Shown one piece after another: positions 62,022-64,000 of a DNA stretch of 64,000 nt. Positions within the stretch are counted from its first letter, which is position 1. Every line of letters begins with the position of its first letter. Source of the DNA: an uncultured Saprospiraceae bacterium (GTDB taxonomy: Bacteria; Bacteroidota; Bacteroidia; Chitinophagales; Saprospiraceae); contig CALJPQ010000006.1 in assembly GCA_937980645.1 (NCBI GenBank), positions 43,930 to 107,929 of the forward strand, in the 5' to 3' direction. The notes under the pieces were generated by a model. It was not told the origin of the DNA and ran no database searches. It was given only the letters and a program-made list of their open reading frames with translations. Made by a program: the position numbers and the translations under genes.

Positions 62022-64000
62022 ATGCCTTCGACCCATTTCGAGCGCTCGCCGCTCAAACAGTTGATAAAAGCCTGTACGGTGAAAATCACCAGACCCGACG
62101 GCAACATGCTGGGCACGGGCTTTTTCGTAACGCCCCGAAAGCTTGCTACCTGCCGCCATGTGCTCTACGGCAATGTTCCTCATGATCAGCAGACGACTTC
62201 GTTTCGATTAGACGGCATCGAAGGCGAGTTCTCTCTGAGCAAAGACAACCACCAATGCGCTCCGGGCCTCGACCTATTAGTGGTAGATCTGGGGCAGGAA
62301 GTCTCTCCCCAATGCGTCAACCTGATGGCCAGGCCCAGTCGGCCGGAACAAAGGCTGTGGGCGTGGACCTTCAACTGCCTGTACCCAAGCGGAGCGGGTA
62401 TCGTACCTGTTCTGAAGGAGGAAGCCGTCCACAACGGCCATTCGGTTTTTCGGATTTCTCTGGATGCCATCCATCCGGGCAGCAGCGGCACGCCGGTGCT
62501 CAACGCCGACACCGCCGCGTTTGTCGGCGTCGTGTATTGGATGAAAGCACCCAGCGACGACGCCCTCATCTTGCCGGCTGGTTTGTTTGAGCGCTACTTC
62601 GAAGCCACATACCGCGAAAATCAGGCGCACCACCACCCAAGCGATGGGTATTGGGAAACGGCCAAGCGCGAGAGCCGCTCGCGAAGTGCCCAGCGCCTCA
62701 CCATAGTGCCGCGCATCAGCAACCGGGAAGTCATAGGTCGGGGCGACGATCTCGCCCAACTTAGGAGAAAACTGGCGGACTCCTCCCAACTCCTACTCAT
62801 GAACGGCGTAGGAGGTATCGGCAAAACCACCCTGGCCAAGTTATACGTCCACAACTACGAAGACGAGTACGACCGCTTGGTGTGGATAGAGGTAAAGGAG
62901 TCCTTGGCCCAATCCATTGCCGGCGATAAGGAGCTTCTCAAAAAGCTCAAAATTCGAAAAGGGCAGGGCGACTCCCCCGACGACCTACTCCGACGCGCGC
63001 TGCTGGCCCTTCAAAACCAGGACGGCAAAAACCTCATGGTGTTGGACAACGCAGACGATACCGTTTGCCGTGTGAAAGACCTGCTGCCCTCTGACAAGCA
63101 CTGGGACATCCTGCTCACTTCCCGACAAACCTTCGGCGATTTCGCCGTGTATGAACTGGGCAAGCTGAGCGAAGAGGCCGCCATCGAACTCTTCCGACGG
63201 CACTGCCGCAGCAAGCCGCAGTCCGACGAGGGCCTGGCGGACTTCTTACAAAGGCTGGACTACCACACGCTGAGCATCGAGCTGTTTGCCAAAACGCTGG
63301 AGCATCACCACGAAATCCACACGGTAGAGGAACTGGCCAACTACTTCGACGGGGCGCTGGATGATAAACGGCTGCAGATCGACGTATTTATCCCCCATGC
63401 CGGTGAGGAGACCCAACTTTACCGGCATTTGAAGTGGGCCTTCGATTTGTCCGGCATCGCATCGGATGCCGATCTGATGCTGACGCTGAAACAGATTGCC
63501 GCCTTGCCGCCCAGCGCCGAGGGCTATCCGATCGCCGATCTGATGGAGTGGTTGAAGGTGGAGCAGGAGCGCGAAACGCAGTTTGCCAATCGCGTGCGCC
63601 GGCTATGGAAGTTGGGCTGGCTGACTGAAACTAAATCGGGTATCAATCAGCGCTTCGGCTGCCACCGGCTCATCCGCACCATAGTGGCCCACTTCCAGCC
63701 CGCAAGCGCAGCGGATTTGATGCCGCTGGTGAAAACCTTCACTGAAAAACTCTCGATAGACCAAACCAAAGACAACCCGATAGACAAATTCCCCTGGATA
63801 CCCTACGGACAGGAGTTGCTCAGGGCCCTCTCTACAGAAGATTTTCCGGAAAAAGCGCGACTCCAAAACAACCTGGGCTTAGTCCTTCAGGCTTTGGGCG
63901 ACTACGCCGGCGCCAAGGGCCTGTTGGAAAAGGCGCTGGAATCCGACGAACGCAATTTCGGGCCGGACCATCCCACCACGGCGGTGAGGTACTCCAACCT
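62022..64000 (+). CDS. Trypsin-like protease / NB-ARC (STAND) NTPase / TPR fusion, 3' end outside window
   Basis: The frame starts at ATG 62022 and is open to the right edge (659 residues seen). Residues about 15-195 are a trypsin-like protease with the complete triad: His46 (TCRHVLYG), Asp84 (GLDLLVVD) and Ser155 (HPGSSGTP); it has no signal peptide. A linker leads to a STAND/NB-ARC NTPase at about 233-445: Walker A NGVGGIGKTTLA (261-272), Walker B LMVLDNADD (338-346), an LLTSRQ sensor (364-369) and YHTLSIELFAKTL in the position of the GLPL motif. A helical/winged-helix region (about 470-555) precedes TPR-like repeats from about 612 (RLQNNLGLVLQALGDYAGAK, NFGPDHPTTAVRYSN). In such proteins the TPRs sense a ligand, the NTPase oligomerises and the N-terminal effector is unleashed. 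Confidence 0.88.
   Translation, partial: MPSTHFERSPLKQLIKACTVKITRPDGNMLGTGFFVTPRKLATCRHVLYGNVPHDQQTTSFRLDGIEGEFSLSKDNHQCAPGLDLLVVDLGQEVSPQCVNLMARPSRPEQRLWAWTFNCLYPSGAGIVPVLKEEAVHNGHSVFRISLDAIHPGSSGTPVLNADTAAFVGVVYWMKAPSDDALILPAGLFERYFEATYRENQAHHHPSDGYWETAKRESRSRSAQRLTIVPRISNREVIGRGDDLAQLRRKLADSSQLLLMNGVGGIGKTTLAKLYVHNYEDEYDRLVWIEVKESLAQSIAGDKELLKKLKIRKGQGDSPDDLLRRALLALQNQDGKNLMVLDNADDTVCRVKDLLPSDKHWDILLTSRQTFGDFAVYELGKLSEEAAIELFRRHCRSKPQSDEGLADFLQRLDYHTLSIELFAKTLEHHHEIHTVEELANYFDGALDDKRLQIDVFIPHAGEETQLYRHLKWAFDLSGIASDADLMLTLKQIAALPPSAEGYPIADLMEWLKVEQERETQFANRVRRLWKLGWLTETKSGINQRFGCHRLIRTIVAHFQPASAADLMPLVKTFTEKLSIDQTKDNPIDKFPWIPYGQELLRALSTEDFPEKARLQNNLGLVLQALGDYAGAKGLLEKALESDERNFGPDHPTTAVRYSN

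Overview
The window looks like a core-genome stretch of a GC-rich, aerobic, gliding-type Bacteroidota, plausibly of the Saprospiria but not provable from this sequence. The evidence is gldJ and a PorP/SprF-family protein, two proteins ending in apparent type IX secretion (T9SS) sorting domains, bacillithiol synthesis (bshA), the futalosine menaquinone gene mqnD, an S1 ribosomal protein with a long acidic N-terminus, and repeated TAnnTTTG boxes, the Bacteroidota -7 promoter element, upstream of genes.

Layout. 1-8000: bshA (cut by the left edge), a degenerate HemC-like protein, type 2 IPP isomerase, PorP/SprF, gldJ, murF and an arginase-fold pseudoenzyme. 8000-16100: glutamate-family dehydrogenase, OmpA-type porin, DUF3108 protein, a CAU-anticodon tRNA, rpsA and a T9SS-sorted secreted protein. 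16100-25000 (mostly minus strand): M28 peptidase, a DUF3298-like secreted protein, pckA, an outer-membrane protein, uvrA and a 42-residue membrane protein. 25000-30900: a haem-binding lipoprotein, OB-fold and YceI proteins, a class A beta-lactamase-like hydrolase, a phospholipase D-type enzyme, and an arsR-arsM arsenic methylation operon with two matching operators. 31000-39200: recQ, a SpoU methyltransferase, efp, accB-accC and tex. 39300-51100: a 1658-residue T9SS-exported adhesin-like protein, two small proteins of unknown role, a DUF1800/DUF1501 pair, a beta-CASP metallo-hydrolase and a DUF3467 protein. 51500-61400: an orphan ATP-grasp-like protein, ftsE, cinA, mqnD, an RluA-type pseudouridine synthase, prfA, a LuxR/HisKA_3 two-component pair and sodA.

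61600 to the right edge holds the most notable locus. A small protein that looks like a trypsin-co-occurring domain (Trypco1) is followed after one base by a protein combining an apparently intact trypsin-like protease, a STAND (NB-ARC) NTPase module and TPR repeats. The second gene runs off the window. The architecture is that of NTP-dependent biological conflict (defence) systems.

Two dispersed intergenic repeat families occur. One is a short palindrome (core GCCAAACTTGTTTGGC, at least eight copies, often flanked by GGTTAC). The other is a CTTTGTGCCTTCGTGG element (at least four copies in two clusters). Positions of motifs were read by eye and no database search was run.
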